NCBI RefSeq assembly: GCF_022539315.1 | Contig: NC_066316.1 | Coordinates: 51,833,994-51,897,993 of the forward strand | Length of the DNA: 64,000 bases | Direction: 5' to 3' | Origin: Serinus canaria | Taxonomy: Eukaryota; Chordata; Aves; Passeriformes; Fringillidae | Shown: positions 24,055 to 37,539 of the stretch, one piece after another | Position numbering within the stretch: position 1 is the first letter of the stretch | Layout: every line of letters begins with the position of its first letter | Position numbers and translations under genes: made by a program | Notes under the pieces: generated by a model | Databases searched by the model: none | What the model saw: the letters and a program-made list of their open reading frames with translations, nothing else | Told to the model about the DNA's origin: nothing

Positions 24055-25153
24055 AATACACCAGATGTTGGTCACTGGCACCACTGAGTTGTGGTGACCA
24101 CCAGCCTCCAAGCTGACATTGCCTACAGGAATTGTCAGTTTTGTGCTAAACTAACTGGTAAAAAAACCCAAAAGCACTATGTTCAAGGACTCATTACCCA
24201 CACAATTTTTCATATTTATAAGGCCATCTCTATACTAATGCAAATAATGCCTTTTGAAAACTAAGTTAAAAGTAAAATATCCCTAACTCAACAGAAGAAA
24301 TATTTTTTTAAATTTGTTTTATCATCGGCCAAGGTCTAGCCTTTAGCAGGCCAGCAAATAAGTTTATATAAGTTAAATAAGCTTTCAGGATCCACCTATT
24401 TTCTTCATCATTAAAGGGAAAAACATATTAAATTTGGAAATATTCCCCCATGCTCTAAAACATCTCATCAATCACAGACTTGTGTTTGTGTTGACATCTT
24501 TTTCTTTTCCCTCCAAAGAAAGGAAGTTGGCTAATTCAGCTTCCTCTAGAGCCAATCTTTTCCCTGAAGGAATTGGTGCTTATTTGAGTGAAATGAAACT
24601 ACCAGTTTCCAGCAAATATTTTTGAGAGGGGAATAGGAATAAAGGCATTAAAAGTAATTGCTTGGTCAATTTAAACACTTGCATAAGCAGAGCTTCTTTT
24701 TCTCCAAAATGGCAACAATAATAATAACTTTAGGCCCTTTGATAGTAAATCTTTCTTTTTGATGTCCCAGAGTTTAGTCTAGGGCTATAGATATGTTTGC
24801 TACATGTTCAATGCACATCATGAAAAATTCCATCCCTGAAAAGAATTTTCAAACACTGAGGGACCCAACTTGAAAAAAATGAGAAAAATAGACAGGAAGG
24901 AGACATATATTTGTCCCATTTCTGTTACCCATTGCATATAAAAGAGAAGTAAACTCCATTGGAGAAGGGAAAGGAAGGGTTAGGATAGACTGTATAACAG
25001 CATTTATCTGATTTGAAGGACCAAACCCTGCTTTGTGACTTAGAATCCTAAACATTACTGTATTCTTCTACAGTGTGTTTTTTGAGTTAATAAAAAATAT
25101 AAAGTAAAAAATTTAGATAAGAACAAATCAGGGATACCTCCATTTTTGTGCAG

Positions 25154-25205
25154 GAAAATACTAAACAGTCCCTTAAAAATCTTTTTCAGTTGCCTCTGAG
25201 AAAAG
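25154..25205 (+). other. candidate short internal exon
   Basis: An acceptor (atttttgtgcag) and a perfect donor (AAAAG|GTAAGT) enclose 52 bases open in the frame ENTKQSLKNLFQLPLRK. It is too short to judge coding potential or to identify. The donor is the best in this part of the window. Confidence 0.18.
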
Positions 25206-27308
25206 GTAAGTATTTGCAGATAGCACTGAGCACAGGTGAGACACATAGAGAAAAAGCAGAGGCTCAGTCTGTCATGTTGCATTTCCTTAGCTTTTGCCAG
25301 TTACCACCAGCCTCTAAATATCTGCCTCTGGGCACTGCAGTGCTCCCAAAGCCTTGGTCATATTGAGCTTCCCAGCACCCTACCCATCCATCCCCAGGTC
25401 TCCTAGGGCCCACAAAAGGCTAATTCTGGCCATGGTTATCCTGCAGGCAAATTCAGTTTGGCAGTTAAAGCACATGGGAAACATGGGGCTATGCTTCAAG
25501 GTTCTCTTGGCTTGGACAAAGTGAAGACCATTTTTCTTCATCTGAATTCAGCTTCCTCATGAGCTATCTTCCTGTTGGTCAGGGCTGGGAAGTTTGAGGG
25601 TTCTGTAGCTGATCCTACAGCCTCCCCATCCAACCTATCAAAGTAGTTTATGTGTCACTGCCTCCCTCCTTTTTTCTTTTTCTCAAATCTGTTCCCTTGC
25701 TCCGTTTGCCTTCTTGCAGTCTCTGGCTACTGTCATGGATTGCAGCTCCACTCATGACCACTGGTTTAGTTTCAGCACAGAGCTGAGGATTGACAGGGAA
25801 TGAGGAGGGACAGAGATGTTCTCTGATGCTGCTGCCAGCAGTCTGGTCTGTGCTTTCTTCTCACTCTGCACTACCATTGTCACCTCCATTCCCCTAGACC
25901 TTGTCCTGGAAACCCACTCCAATGGAATTACTCAGGGAGCTGGGATAACATTCAGGATTTGACTTACAAACTGAGGGTCACATGAACATCTTTCACACTC
26001 TGTGATGGCCATAGAGTCCCAGCGAAGGCTTTACCTCATGCTTGATGTTGGACTGAGGTCTCAGCTGCAGTTAGATTGAAGCAAAACCTTCTCAAGGGGC
26101 AGAGAGTGTGAGAAACAACTGCTCAATTTGAAAATTTTAAAAGGTTTATTAAACCTTAACAAAAATACAACAAAGGACTACATCAGGAAAAAGCTGCAGC
26201 GCTGGGACCTGCCCCTCGTGCATACCACATGGCTGGTTCATCTTCAAGATGGATCCTCAGCCAAATAATAAAATCTAAGACCTTTTCTGGTTTGCAAGCT
26301 CACACATAATGTAAATTGATTTTTATCTGTTTGGAATAATTTTAGTTATTATCAGTTTGAATGGTCGCTTTACTACACAGTAGTACCAGTACCAAAAACC
26401 ACTTGAGTGTTTGTGCACAGAGCATTTATTTGACCTCACTTCCAAAGATCTCCTCCTAGGAAGACACTAATGAAAGTCATCATATTATGCAGGTATCCCA
26501 CAGCTGGACCTGATGGGAAAGCAAAGAAAATTTCCAGGACCTGTGGCACTAGTATAAACAGCAGTGCCAGGGCCCTCAGGCACTCTGCCATGGAGATAGG
26601 TACTTGCAAGCCCACAGAGTTTCCCTAGCTGAAAAAAAATATCCACATTTGGAAAAAAAAAAACTTTTCCTTTTGGCCAACTACTTAAAATAATGATGAG
26701 CCACAAGAGAAAGTTTTATAGAGGAAATTTCTCCCTAGAGGAATAAAGTTTTGGCAGAATGAGTGAAAAGGACCAGGCCTAAAGACCCAGAAAAACTAAT
26801 TTGATCCATCCCCTCAAACTTAGAAAATGTGACATTACATCTGTACCTGTCCATGTATTTGGTCTTGTACATCACAATCTGCCATGTGATTCCTGATCTG
26901 TGGTTTGAAGAAAATTGATTTGATAAATAACTAAGTGTGTGATTCAGTGCTTTTGAGGTGGTCTTGGTTTGTTTGGGGTTTTTTGAAGTGATTGCTGCTG
27001 AAGTGATTGCTATCAAGACATCAGTGTCTATTTGAAGGAGCTGTTCTGAAAATTCTTTAGTAAATCTAAGACTTCCAAGATAATGGATCCGCATGTCTCT
27101 CTTTTCTTCACAGAAATAAGGAGACTGGTAAGGAGTGATATTAAAATTATTAATTAGCCAGCAACAGCACAATCATATGATGACACAGTCATAGAAGCCA
27201 GTTGGGACACATAAAAGTGATAGAATAATATTTAACAACCATGTACCACTGCAATTTCCCTCCAAACAACTTTCTGAGTGAGCTGGCTCAGTGGAAGGGA
27301 ATGCAAAA

Positions 27309-27346
27309 AAACTGAGCACAGTTTTCCAAACTGAGCACAGGTTTCC
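27309..27346 (+). repeat. 19-bp tandem duplication
   Basis: Two adjacent 19-base copies (27309-27327, 27328-27346) beginning AAACTGAGCACAG differ at one base. This is a recent-looking slippage or duplication event. Confidence 0.7.
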
Positions 27347-30300
27347 AAAAAAACTCTTGCCACTGCCAATGGAAAATCTGGATGGTGGGAACTTCCCCTG
27401 GCTGAACCTCTCTGGGTGTACTCTACCAAAGAGTATCTCTAGATACCAGACCTTCCTCTCTAACTTCACTGTGTAAAATCCCATTCACTGCAAAGTGCCT
27501 CTTCTGATTTCCCTGGAGTTTCTGAAGATTTTAAATAATGTAAATGCTAGGAGAAGCCATCTGAGCCTACTGGCATGGTGCTTCAGAGAGAGAATTTTGT
27601 GGTTTGAGATGTTTGTTCCAGAAGGGGAATGTGTATGAAATATTGTTTAGCATTTTAATCTCCTGAGCAATTTCCATGAGATTATTGATTGCTGTGTCTC
27701 ACTGAGCATTGTAAAAAAACAACAACAACAACACCAGAAGGAAGTGGAAATTGCCGTGAGAAAACATAATGCAGACCAAGGGATGATTAGAAAATACAGC
27801 TGGGTTCTAATATCTGTCAAAAGCAAGTGAAATCTAAGTAACAGGTGATTCTTTGGTCTTCCAGGAGATGTAAATGAGGAGTGTTGAGTCAGAGAAAAGA
27901 AAATAGAAATGCATTTTCTGCTGCCTCATCTGTAGTAAGTTAGACTGGCAGCCTAAATCATTAAATAACTCAACATGACGACAATTTATGCAATGGGCAG
28001 TTGATGTGGGTCTTGAACAGTCACTGCACCAAGTAACATGTTTTGAGCTGGATCAAAACAAACTGTTCTCAAGCAATTTCTCATGTTTACCTGCCACACT
28101 TTTGTGTTCTCTTTACTCCAGGCAAGCTTCCCAATAAATTCCTTGCATAAATGTAGATACTAGTGGTAGAATTCTGTCTATCAAATACAACCAAATTTAT
28201 AACCTTCACTTCAAAGTAATTGTGATTTTTTCCTGGAAGTGATGTTTGGATTACTGCTGAAGTTTGCCTTTTTTTGGATTGATCTGAATTAGTTGCTCCT
28301 TCTTTTTTTATGCCCAGGGAAAATATTTGCATTTAAAAATTCTTCCATTTTTATTGAAAGTTCATCCTGCATTATTGCTTACTAAAGTAGTTTTTCACCA
28401 TCTTTGCATAGCCAGTTGAAAAAGTGCACTAGCAAACAGAGCTGCATAAAACCAAGCTACCAATGCAGAATTTTGACCTGGCCCACAGTAATACACACAG
28501 CAGGTCACTGTGCAGATGCTCTGATTGACAGTGCTGAACTGAATGTGGCAAGAAAATGTCACACGTTCACAAGGCAATTATTTGTGCCCAACCTATTCCA
28601 GCTGACTGCAAAGTGTCTCTGTCAAGCTCTCTGTCAAGGCTGAGCGCTGGTGCTGAAAAATAAAGGACAACATGTGAATAACAACAAGAAGCTTGGTTAA
28701 GAAGAATAAATACAGAAATAAGAGATGAAAACTCCTAATTCCCATCTGGCCTTGGATTTCTGTATAATTTTTGGCAGATTTCTTCATTCCAGGCCTTGAC
28801 TTTTCTATTTGCAATGCAGAGGAAACAATTTTCACCTATTCTATTCCCCTGCTTGTCCCAAGGAATGCTTGATGTTTGTATCACATTTGGGAAGCATACT
28901 TGTTTTCTTTGTCCTTTTCTTTTTCTAATTAATCTTGTGCTCAGCCAAACTGTGCAGTCTAAATTTTTGAGCATATTTTTGCTGTAACACAAAATAGATA
29001 GAGAAGACATCAGGCAGACCCCAGAATCCGGCCCAAATTTGGTCATAACATCAACTCTCAAGAACCAAGTGTGCTATGTGGGAGGCAGCCTGAAGAGGAC
29101 TGACCATGTTGCACTGCAAAGCTGGACAAAGTGAATGGGCCACTTCTCCCAGGGTGTCCCAAATTCTGTGGCTAGGAGAATGCCATGGAGACTGCACAAG
29201 GAGATTGGTGCCTCTGCCTTGCACAAGCCTTATAAAGACATGATGGTCACAGCATACATCTTACAAATCTTACAAATGCTCTTACCTGACTGCATGTCTA
29301 TGTGCATGTATGGCAAGAGAGAGATCCATCAGTCTTTCTGAGGCACTGATTTTCTTAGGCACATGTAGCAGAAATCTACCAGGAAATGTACAGTCTGACA
29401 TTAAGATTGTGTCTTCAGGTACTTTGCACACACTTTAGCAGAGGGAGAACAACCTCAGGTCCTTACTAGGATTCCATTGCAGAGCACATCAGTGGGAAAA
29501 TCCTGTATGAGCTTCTGACAACCTTCTAAAGCAACCATAACCTGTCAGATATTAGGGACTTGAATTGAAGCTGTATGGTTCATCTTAGTTTTACCATTTC
29601 CTAAATTTTGCATGCTTGGCATGGCAGTCTCACTGTTTCTAATGAAGTTTTCTCATTTGAAATAAATAATTTGCTTAGATAATGTTATTTAGATTATTCA
29701 TAGCAACAGAGCCATAACCATACTAGCACTCAACATGTTGCCACAAGTGCTAGCAACAGGCAATCCTCACTGCCTTAGACACTGAAAGGTCAGAACAGAA
29801 GGAAGAGCATAGTAATGGTCTTGCTGGCTGAAGCCAGATTTTATGCTTTGCAGCTTCATTAGCTGGAATTACATCACAGGATGCAGACAAGCAAAGCCTG
29901 AATTGATCCTATTTGACTGAATTCTAAATGAATAGAAAATGACTGCCTGGTTTTGCTAAGGAGCAGCAATAATGGCATGAGGAAGTTATGATTTTTATGA
30001 AGATTAAATCTTTGTAGCTCTTCTATTCAGTTTATGTGTTTCAGCTGTGGTCATGGGACTTGGGAAATGAAGACCCTTTTGCAACATGTTTTTTCAAGCA
30101 AAGCAAAACAATCTATTGATTTTTCAGTGTGTAATTTTAGAGTTCTTTCACTTAGCTTTAAGAATCTTGCCTTATCCCCAGCACAGAAACCTTGTGATAT
30201 TTTGGAAGCTTGTTTCATTGTACCGATAATTGCCAGTTATCAAAACAAGCTCATCCATCGCCCTCCTGAAAGAGATTGGAGCAGGGAAAAAAAAAAAAGG

Positions 30301-31916
30301 ATTATATGTTGTAGGAATGTATCTAGAGATTATGAACCCTTTAATGAGCTGATATGCAGTACAAAGAGTTGGTAATCTGATCTTGTGGACTTTTCTAATT
30401 TTGAGGAATTCATCTCACCTCACTGATTTTACACTTCCCCAGAAATATTCATAAGAAGGATACACTTATAAAAAATATCTCCAGTAAACCAAAAAAAAAA
30501 AAAAACCAGTTTATTCCAAGGATGTAGAGAAAATATGATATCTCAGTCTCTTCCATTTCCTGCCATTTTACAGTAGGCAGATTCTGATTGCACAAAGGGA
30601 AAACAGTGCCCTGAAACTAGTTTTATTAGACACAATAACTGGAATGTTCACTTGCAGAGAGTCATTTAAATACTCAGGTCTGGCCACAGGAGAGCAAAAT
30701 AACCCCCTCTTTTGACAATACTCATTGTCACAAAAAATGCCACCTTTTTGTCTCAAAGCAAAAAATAATTGGGTTTGGAATTCAGGAAGCAATACTTCTC
30801 AACCACCTGACGTGGCAGAGGATTGTTTGGTAAGAATAAGGCATTAAGGAACCCCTCCACTGCCAAGGTGAATGTGCTTTCATGTGCTGGGATTTGAAAT
30901 TCTACATTTTCTTTGCTGGTCTCTCTTAAAATATGTTTTGATTGGACAGGGTGAAAAGAAGGAACAAAATGTCATTTTGTCATGTCCTCTCTAGGTGTGT
31001 TATGAGTACTGTAGGTTGTGTTAATAGAAAGTTAATGTTATCTCCTGTATTAAACTTTCCTCCTTTTTCCATTTGAGGTTTGTCCATCTCAAGAGCATTA
31101 CTCAATTAGCCAGACAAGTCTTAGTAGATCAAATAAGAATCTGAGTCCACAAATCTGACTCTGACTTACAAGGTTTGTGTCCAAGAATACAGAAGAGTAG
31201 AAGTAACATCCTAGTAGGGGTTCACACAAGGATGAAGGAATAGGCTTTTCTTGTAATTTTGATTTAAAAAACAGATTATACATTTCAGACTGATTATATT
31301 ATTTATTTTGGCCCTCTTTTTTAGCACTCTTCTGGTATTATAATTCAATTACATGCATTACCAGAGCCTATTTCTATGGCATTTGGCTGTCTGTTTGTCA
31401 ATATGCATTTGCAGCAAAGACATCTTGAAAGGTTTGGGGACTGGATTTGCTTCAAGCAACCATCCAAACAGCTGAAAGATTATCCAATTTTCCTGCATAT
31501 TTCATTTCTTTAAAAAGAGAAAAAGACATTAGAAATTTCACAAAGACAACCCTTTGCTGAGATTTCTACCACTTCTGATTCTACTCTCAAATGAAAAACT
31601 GGAGGAAGAAACATTCCTGTCAAACATATCAGAAATATATAAAAGTTTGTTTCTTTACTTTTTCTGTAATTAATTCAAGTGGGTGAACTCATTTTCAGTA
31701 TTGAAGACATGAGCAGATGAAATAGAAAAAAATAACTGTAAGAATGAGCCTGGGCTTCTTTGCTGTTTGTCCCCCACTGACAGCAGAGAAGCTCTGCATC
31801 ACAAAGACAGCTCTGCTAAACCGTTTCCTGATAGAGAAGTCTCTGGCCACCCCTTCCCCTCCTTCTCCCTCCATGAGTGATTCTTCTGTGTTCCCTATCC
31901 CAACTCAGAATCTCCT

Positions 31917-31926
31917 TTCTGCTTTC

Positions 31927-31985
<59 letters not shown>

Positions 31986-32000
31986 TGCTTTCTGAATATA
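31917..32000. repeat. (TA)27 microsatellite bounded by an 18-bp direct repeat
   Basis: An uninterrupted TA run spans about 31930-31983. The unit TTCTGCTTTCTGAATATA occurs exactly at 31917-31934 and again at 31983-32000, so the microsatellite and its flank look duplicated as one 66-bp unit. Confidence 0.85.
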
Positions 32001-33783
32001 CCTCAAAACTCTATTACCTGACATCTCCTTTTACTCCGCTGCATAGATACCAGATGGGCCTTTGGACGTCATAATGCTGACATCCAGGTATCCTGCTGCT
32101 CTTTCTTTCTGTCCAGCCTCTCTATAACCTATCATCTACAGCTCTACAGCCATTTGTTTTTATAAAAAAATCTTTGTGCAATATCCTTTTTTGTTGTCTG
32201 TGACTGGGATGAAAAAAAATCCTTGGCTGTTTATCTATAGAAAACATTTCTCCTGAGCTGCCCTGTAATGCCCCGCAGAGTATTAACCATGTATCCCTTC
32301 AGTGAGTTCCTGCAAAGCCCATGGAAACAAAGAACCGGGTGAACAATGAGTCTGCCCCTCACCCTCTGTCACTCTGTACTCTGCATCTTCTTATGAAATC
32401 ATGTGCCCTTTCCTTGTGCAGGATGCACTGCTCTTGTCTCTGAACACAAAGATGCAGTACAACTCAGCACGAGGCAAGAATCCTTATGGAGTACTAAAAA
32501 TATCTGGCATTACAGTATGAGTCTGTAAGATACATGAACTAGTTTTTTAATTATTTCACTTCTGAATCTATGGTGATGTCAAAACTAAGAGTCAGTCTTT
32601 TGGGAATTTTCATCTAAAACATCTTTTTTCTTTTGAAGATAGTGTTTCCTTGACAGTGACCAGGATTCCTGCCAGAATAAACATGGACTTTCTTTTTCAT
32701 TGAGCCATCTGTGTGTGATTCAGGGAAATGGACGCTGTAGTCCAAAGAATGTTTAATACTTCAGCTATTGTGCTTTTGGTATTTTACTCTTCTTTCAAAA
32801 TGAGCTATCTGTGACTTAGGAGGCTGTGGCCTAATTGCAAATTCTGGGCAGCAAATAATTCAGAAATTTCTTGCTGATTTTTGAAAAATTTTTCAAGTTA
32901 CAAGTCCTTCAGTTTTACAGGATGTGAGAAATATTAAGTACAATCAAATGTCAGCTTCAAAGACAGATGGCTCAAGGTGCTTCCGCTTCCACCCAAATCA
33001 AAATTTTCTGGTGATTTTGGTACACAGAAGATTCACAGAACTCAGTTTGGTAAAAAACTGTCTATATAACGTATAACGACAGCAAAGTCAGAAATTAATA
33101 ATCAATATTGATTGAGTCAATGATTACAGCATCTTTCCTGTGCAGGAGAGGGAGAGAAAATCATGTATATGCATATATACACACACTGCAAATTCAAAAC
33201 CTCTGCTATGTAATAGAATTTACCACAATATCTGGTAGGAATACAGCCAGGGACTATCTCACTGAGCAAACTGCAGTAAATACAGACCAAAAGAATTGCT
33301 AAGGGAATGCATCTGGAAAATAAAACCAACAGGAGTGCAAGAGGGAGAACTAAGGAAACTGTTATTGAAACATAAGCTGATCCATATAGTTTAAGAGGTG
33401 GTTTACACTTCCCATGCTTTATAGCGCTTATTGATTCACTGACTGAGGTCAGAAAAGATATTGTTAGCTAAAATTTTTCTTCTCCAGTTTGCATCACATT
33501 AAAGATCATGTATGTATTTCTTCTAGCTACCATTTTTATCTGATTAGTGACTTTTTCTGTGTCACATTAATTTATGAACAGTGCTCCCATTCAATTTAAA
33601 AATAAAGTCTTACATTAATTGTCTTAACTTAACCTTTGTGTGACCTTTGAGTTATAAAGTATTTAAAAAAAAATTAGCAGCCTTCTTTCGTTGGATTTGT
33701 TAGAGATGATTTACGCATTTTGTACTTTCACACATTTGCTTTTAAAATTTTCCGGACAAATACTGATTATAAAGGTCTCTGTG

Positions 33784-34329
33784 TGTCCTGGTTTCAGCTG
33801 GGATAGATTTAATTCCTTCTCATAGTAGATGATACAGTGCTATGTTTTGGATTTAGAATGAGAATAATGTTGATAACACGCTGAAGTTTTGGTTTTGTCT
33901 AAGTTGCATTTATCCTAAGTCAAGGAATATTTTTTTTTTTTTAATGTCTCATGCTCATGACAGTGAGGAGATACAAAAAATCAAAAAACTGGGAGAGGCC
34001 ATAGCCAGGACAGGTGACCAAATCTGGCCAAAGGGATCACATCACAGAATGTCACGCCCATTACAGAACCTGGGGGAATTACCTAGAAGAGGGTCTGATC
34101 TGGGTTTTGGAATAGGACATTGCATCGGTCAGTGGTGGTGAGCAATTGTATGGGTTTGTCCTTTCCAATACTTTTTTTTTTTAACTTGTTTTCAATTATT
34201 GAACTTTTCCTATCTCAACCTACGAGTTTTACTTTTGATTCTACACCCCATTCCACCACAGGAGGAGGGGGGAGAGGGGAGCATTGAGGCTCTGTGGCTC
34301 TTATTTGACAGCTGGGCTTAAGCCATGAC
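33784..34329 (+). mobile_element. solo LTR of an endogenous retrovirus (avian, passerine-type)
   Basis: The segment starts TGTCCTGGTTTCAGCTGGG and ends near GGCTTAAGCCATGAC. Between them are blocks I recognise from a family of LTRs common in songbird genomes: GTGCTATGTTTTGGATTTAG, the AATGTTGATAACAC block, GGTGGTGAGCAATTGTATG, and the CTCAACCTACGAGTTTTAC block before a G-rich 3' end. CTGTG precedes the LTR (33779-33783) and recurs at its end (34329-34333), consistent with a 5-bp target-site duplication. No retroviral genes lie on either side, so recombination has left a solo LTR. T-run expansions and many substitutions show that it is old. Its 65-codon open frame (33944-34141) is incidental. 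Confidence 0.8.
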
Positions 34330-36701
34330 TGTGTGTCTGACATTTCAGTACATCTTCATATAAGATGAGCAAATGAGATTAGCTCCAGTTTATAAGGTGC
34401 TATAAACAAGTATGAATATAAACATACATATATAAATGCTAACCTTGCCAAGTTTTAGTTACTAACAATCTGCAAGTCCAGAGAAAGACTTGCCAATATA
34501 TACTTAATGGCATATGGACTTCGGGACAATCAATAATGCAATTGCTTTGCACAAGGTTCATTTCCTGAGATTTTTCTCATACTAGAAATGACAGCCCATG
34601 TTGCAGTGATCATCCAGCTGTTGCATACCCAGGCTGTAAGAGGTTGCCCAACTGCTGGACAGATATGTCTTCCTGAAAATAATTATTAGGAAAGACTTTA
34701 AAACCTATTTAAATACTATTATAATAGAAGACGAATTTATCAACTGCCTTGCTAAAGCATGCAATGGTTTAATCATCTCCACCGATGGGACACACATCTT
34801 ATTTCAAGACCAAATATATTTTTGGATGATGATATGTGTATGTCACTAACAGTTTATTGTGACAGTGGTACCCAAGGGAAACTCATCCATCTCCCAAACT
34901 CAGAGCTGTTTTCTGTGAATAAAGTTCCAAAACTTCTTTTCCAGTTTCCATGCAAAGAAGTATAATGTCACCCATGGCTCCAGCTCCATGATTAAACTAA
35001 ACCAAGAACAGGATGGTGACATGCAAACACAGATTCAGAGTCTGAAACTATCACCCTCTTCAGTGTTTTATTTTTCTGCCTGTAAAATAGAGAAAGAATT
35101 TTACAATTGATAATGATCTGTAAGATGAGATCCACTGCAGAGCATTAGTTGTTCAGTACCCCAGTAGAAGCAGTAATTTAAATTCAGAGAGTAAAAGGGG
35201 AAAAGCAGTAGAATAATTATATTTACTGAGGGTGCATTGTTCTGGCACAGAGATTTGTATAATCATGCAAACTGAGATACTGGATGCAAACCAAAGATGT
35301 TGGGCAGCTCTGCAGTAAGGCAGACCCATATCATCCCTTAGCTAATGCAGCTATGACAGGTTGGGTACCTGGATACACAGTGCTAGATGCTCCCAGTACA
35401 TATAGCACAGAACTCATTTGAATAGCCATAGTTTGTTTGTAACTTAATAAATCTAGTGGAGAGAACAAATGTTTTTTCATTTACCCAAGAAGTAATAAAT
35501 CTGCCGAAATAAATCTCTTTGTCCTCTTGAACCATTTCACCGTGAATATGCACAAAGGGGGGTAGTGTCTATTCCAAAGGACTCAGCAGTCAGCCAGAGT
35601 GACGTCTCTGGCTGGTGACACATTCCTCCTTGCAGGTTGAGGAAATTTAACACAGTGCATAGAATGTTGTTTGACGGTTATGTAATGCTCACAGCTCCTA
35701 AGGGAAAAACTGGAATATCACACAGAAGGAAAAGTTCTTCTACACATAAAATAAGCCAATATTCAGATTCTGTCAATATAAATGAGTTAATGTCTCTTTC
35801 TTATTCTGTCGTAGGAAGGAAACAGAATGCACACAGCCTCTTCTCTGTCATTTCTGGCCCCCTTTTTTCAGCCAGTTGGCAAACCAGTACCATACACAGT
35901 GACCTGGGCTAATTATTTATTTATGGCAATTGTTCATATATTAAGCAGTCAGAATATTTAAATGGCAATGTTACTTCTTTTCACAACATATTTACCATCT
36001 GAATTAAATGGGTTGTAATAAGGGGAAAAAAAAGAAGTAAGCTTACATAATTTTTCAATAAAGCTCTGTTTCTGAAAGGTTTTTAAGCATCTAAGTCCTG
36101 GTGAATTGTCTTCCACTATCTACAGATACAGACCAAAGTTTTGATGCCAGAATCCACACCTTTTTGTTCCCTCACAATAGCTTGCTTTTAATGTTTTAGT
36201 CAATGGCAAGAGAGACGAGGAATTCCGAAGAACAGTTTGGATGAATCAAAGAGGGATGTTAGTTAAAATAAGCTCAGCAGTTCCTGCTGGAGAAAAGCAA
36301 GTTAAGAATGGATAGATTGAAACATTATGTCCCCAAAAAAATGCTTTCCATATATGATCAAATGTTCTCCTTAAGCTCCAGTTTGGTTCCCATTTCTCAC
36401 TTCAGCATGGACATTGGATCACTGACTGCTGTCAGGAGAAAGAGCTAGAGCTCAGTTTGCTGTTACTGCAGCTATGGCTACAAGCATATGGTCGACATGA
36501 AATGGGGTAGAACTGCTCAGAAATGGTGGCTGACCTGCAGAATAAGACACCAAGGTTCAGCTGGCCTCTGATAGCTAGGAGATCAGAGAAGTTCCCCTGG
36601 AAAGGGCAACAGCCCCTGTCTCCCTTTTCCTAGTTAGGTTAGATATTTTCCACATATCCAGGCATCACAGTGGTGCTAGTTTTCTTAGCAACTCACTGAA
36701 T
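34330..36701. other. non-coding stretch between LTR and CR1
   Basis: No supported gene. A frame behind a pyrimidine-rich acceptor at 35816 stays open for about 48 codons but has no further support. Confidence 0.5.
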
Positions 36702-37112
36702 GAATCACAGAATCATCAGGGTTGGAAGAGAACTTAAGATCTAGTCCAAACATCCACTCAGCGCTGCCACTGTAGCCCCTAAACCATATCAACCTCTGCC
36801 AGATGCAGACACCTCTTAAACACTTCCAGGGATGGTGACTCCACCACCTCCCTGGGCAGCCTATTCCAGTGCTTGGCCACCTCAACAGTGAAAAAAAATT
36901 GTCAATATCTAATGTGAATCTCCTCTGTCTCAGTTTAAGGCCATTTCCTCCAGTCCTCTCACTGCAGGCACAGCAGGAGAGACCTGCCCCAATCTGGCTT
37001 TCAGGGAGCCTTAGAGAATGATGAGGTTTCCCCGAGCTTTCTCTTCTAGAGATTAAACAAACCCACCTCCCTCAGACATTTTCTAGTCCCTTCACAGAGA
37101 CCCACAGCCAGT
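36702..37112 (-). mobile_element. CR1 LINE 3' end, truncated
   Basis: The plus strand begins with the reverse complement of the CR1 3' tail octamer region (ATCACAGAATCATCAGGGTT) and continues through familiar CR1 blocks: GTTGGAAGAGAAC, CACTTCCAGGGATGGTGACT, CTGGGCAGCCTATTCCAGTG, TGAATCTCCTCTGTCTCAGT and CCCCGAGCTTTCTCTTCTAG. The element therefore lies on the minus strand with its 3' end at 36702 and a 5' truncation near 37112, the usual form of avian CR1 copies. It is diverged and contains no open reading frame of the element. Confidence 0.92.
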
Positions 37113-37522
37113 GATCAAATCAAGTGGATAAATAAGAGAATCGGACAAAGTTGACAGCCCAGAACATCTGGGATAAGACTGTTGATGTCAATCTCACATT
37201 ACATTGGAATTAATGCAGTACAGGGCAGACAGATAAGCAGGGAACTAGACTTGGAAGAGTTAAAACCTCAGGAACTGCCAGGCACTCAGAAGATTTACTG
37301 TAGGTGGAATTTCATTAGGCAGAGAAGCTCATGGCTAGAATAAGCTGCCAAAGGAAACAATAGAAGCTACTACCTTACTTTAAAGACTTAAGAAAATATT
37401 TAAAAGAAATAAATATTTGGTAGTTCATCTGCCATCTCAAAGGATACCTAGCTTCCTTTAATCCGGGCAGCATTCTCTGTTCCAGCTGCAGTATATTTTC
37501 CTCATTGCACAACTAATTTTCC

Positions 37523-37539
37523 TTTTTTTTTTTTTTTTT
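37523..37539 (+). repeat. T17 homopolymer
   Basis: Uninterrupted run of 17 T. It is unlikely to be a retrotransposon tail, since no element body abuts it. Confidence 0.9.

Larger units (their letters stand above)
20906..33783. other. long non-coding stretch
   Basis: No gene with convincing codon bias. It contains weak exon-like frames at 24519, 25154 and (minus) 26485-26628, small tandem duplications, short homopolymer runs (A13 at 30287, A15 at 30491) and the TA microsatellite at 31.9 kb. Confidence 0.5.

Noticed and set aside
33944..34141. 65-codon open frame inside the LTR
   Set aside because: LTRs of this type do not encode protein here. The frame is incidental to non-coding LTR sequence.
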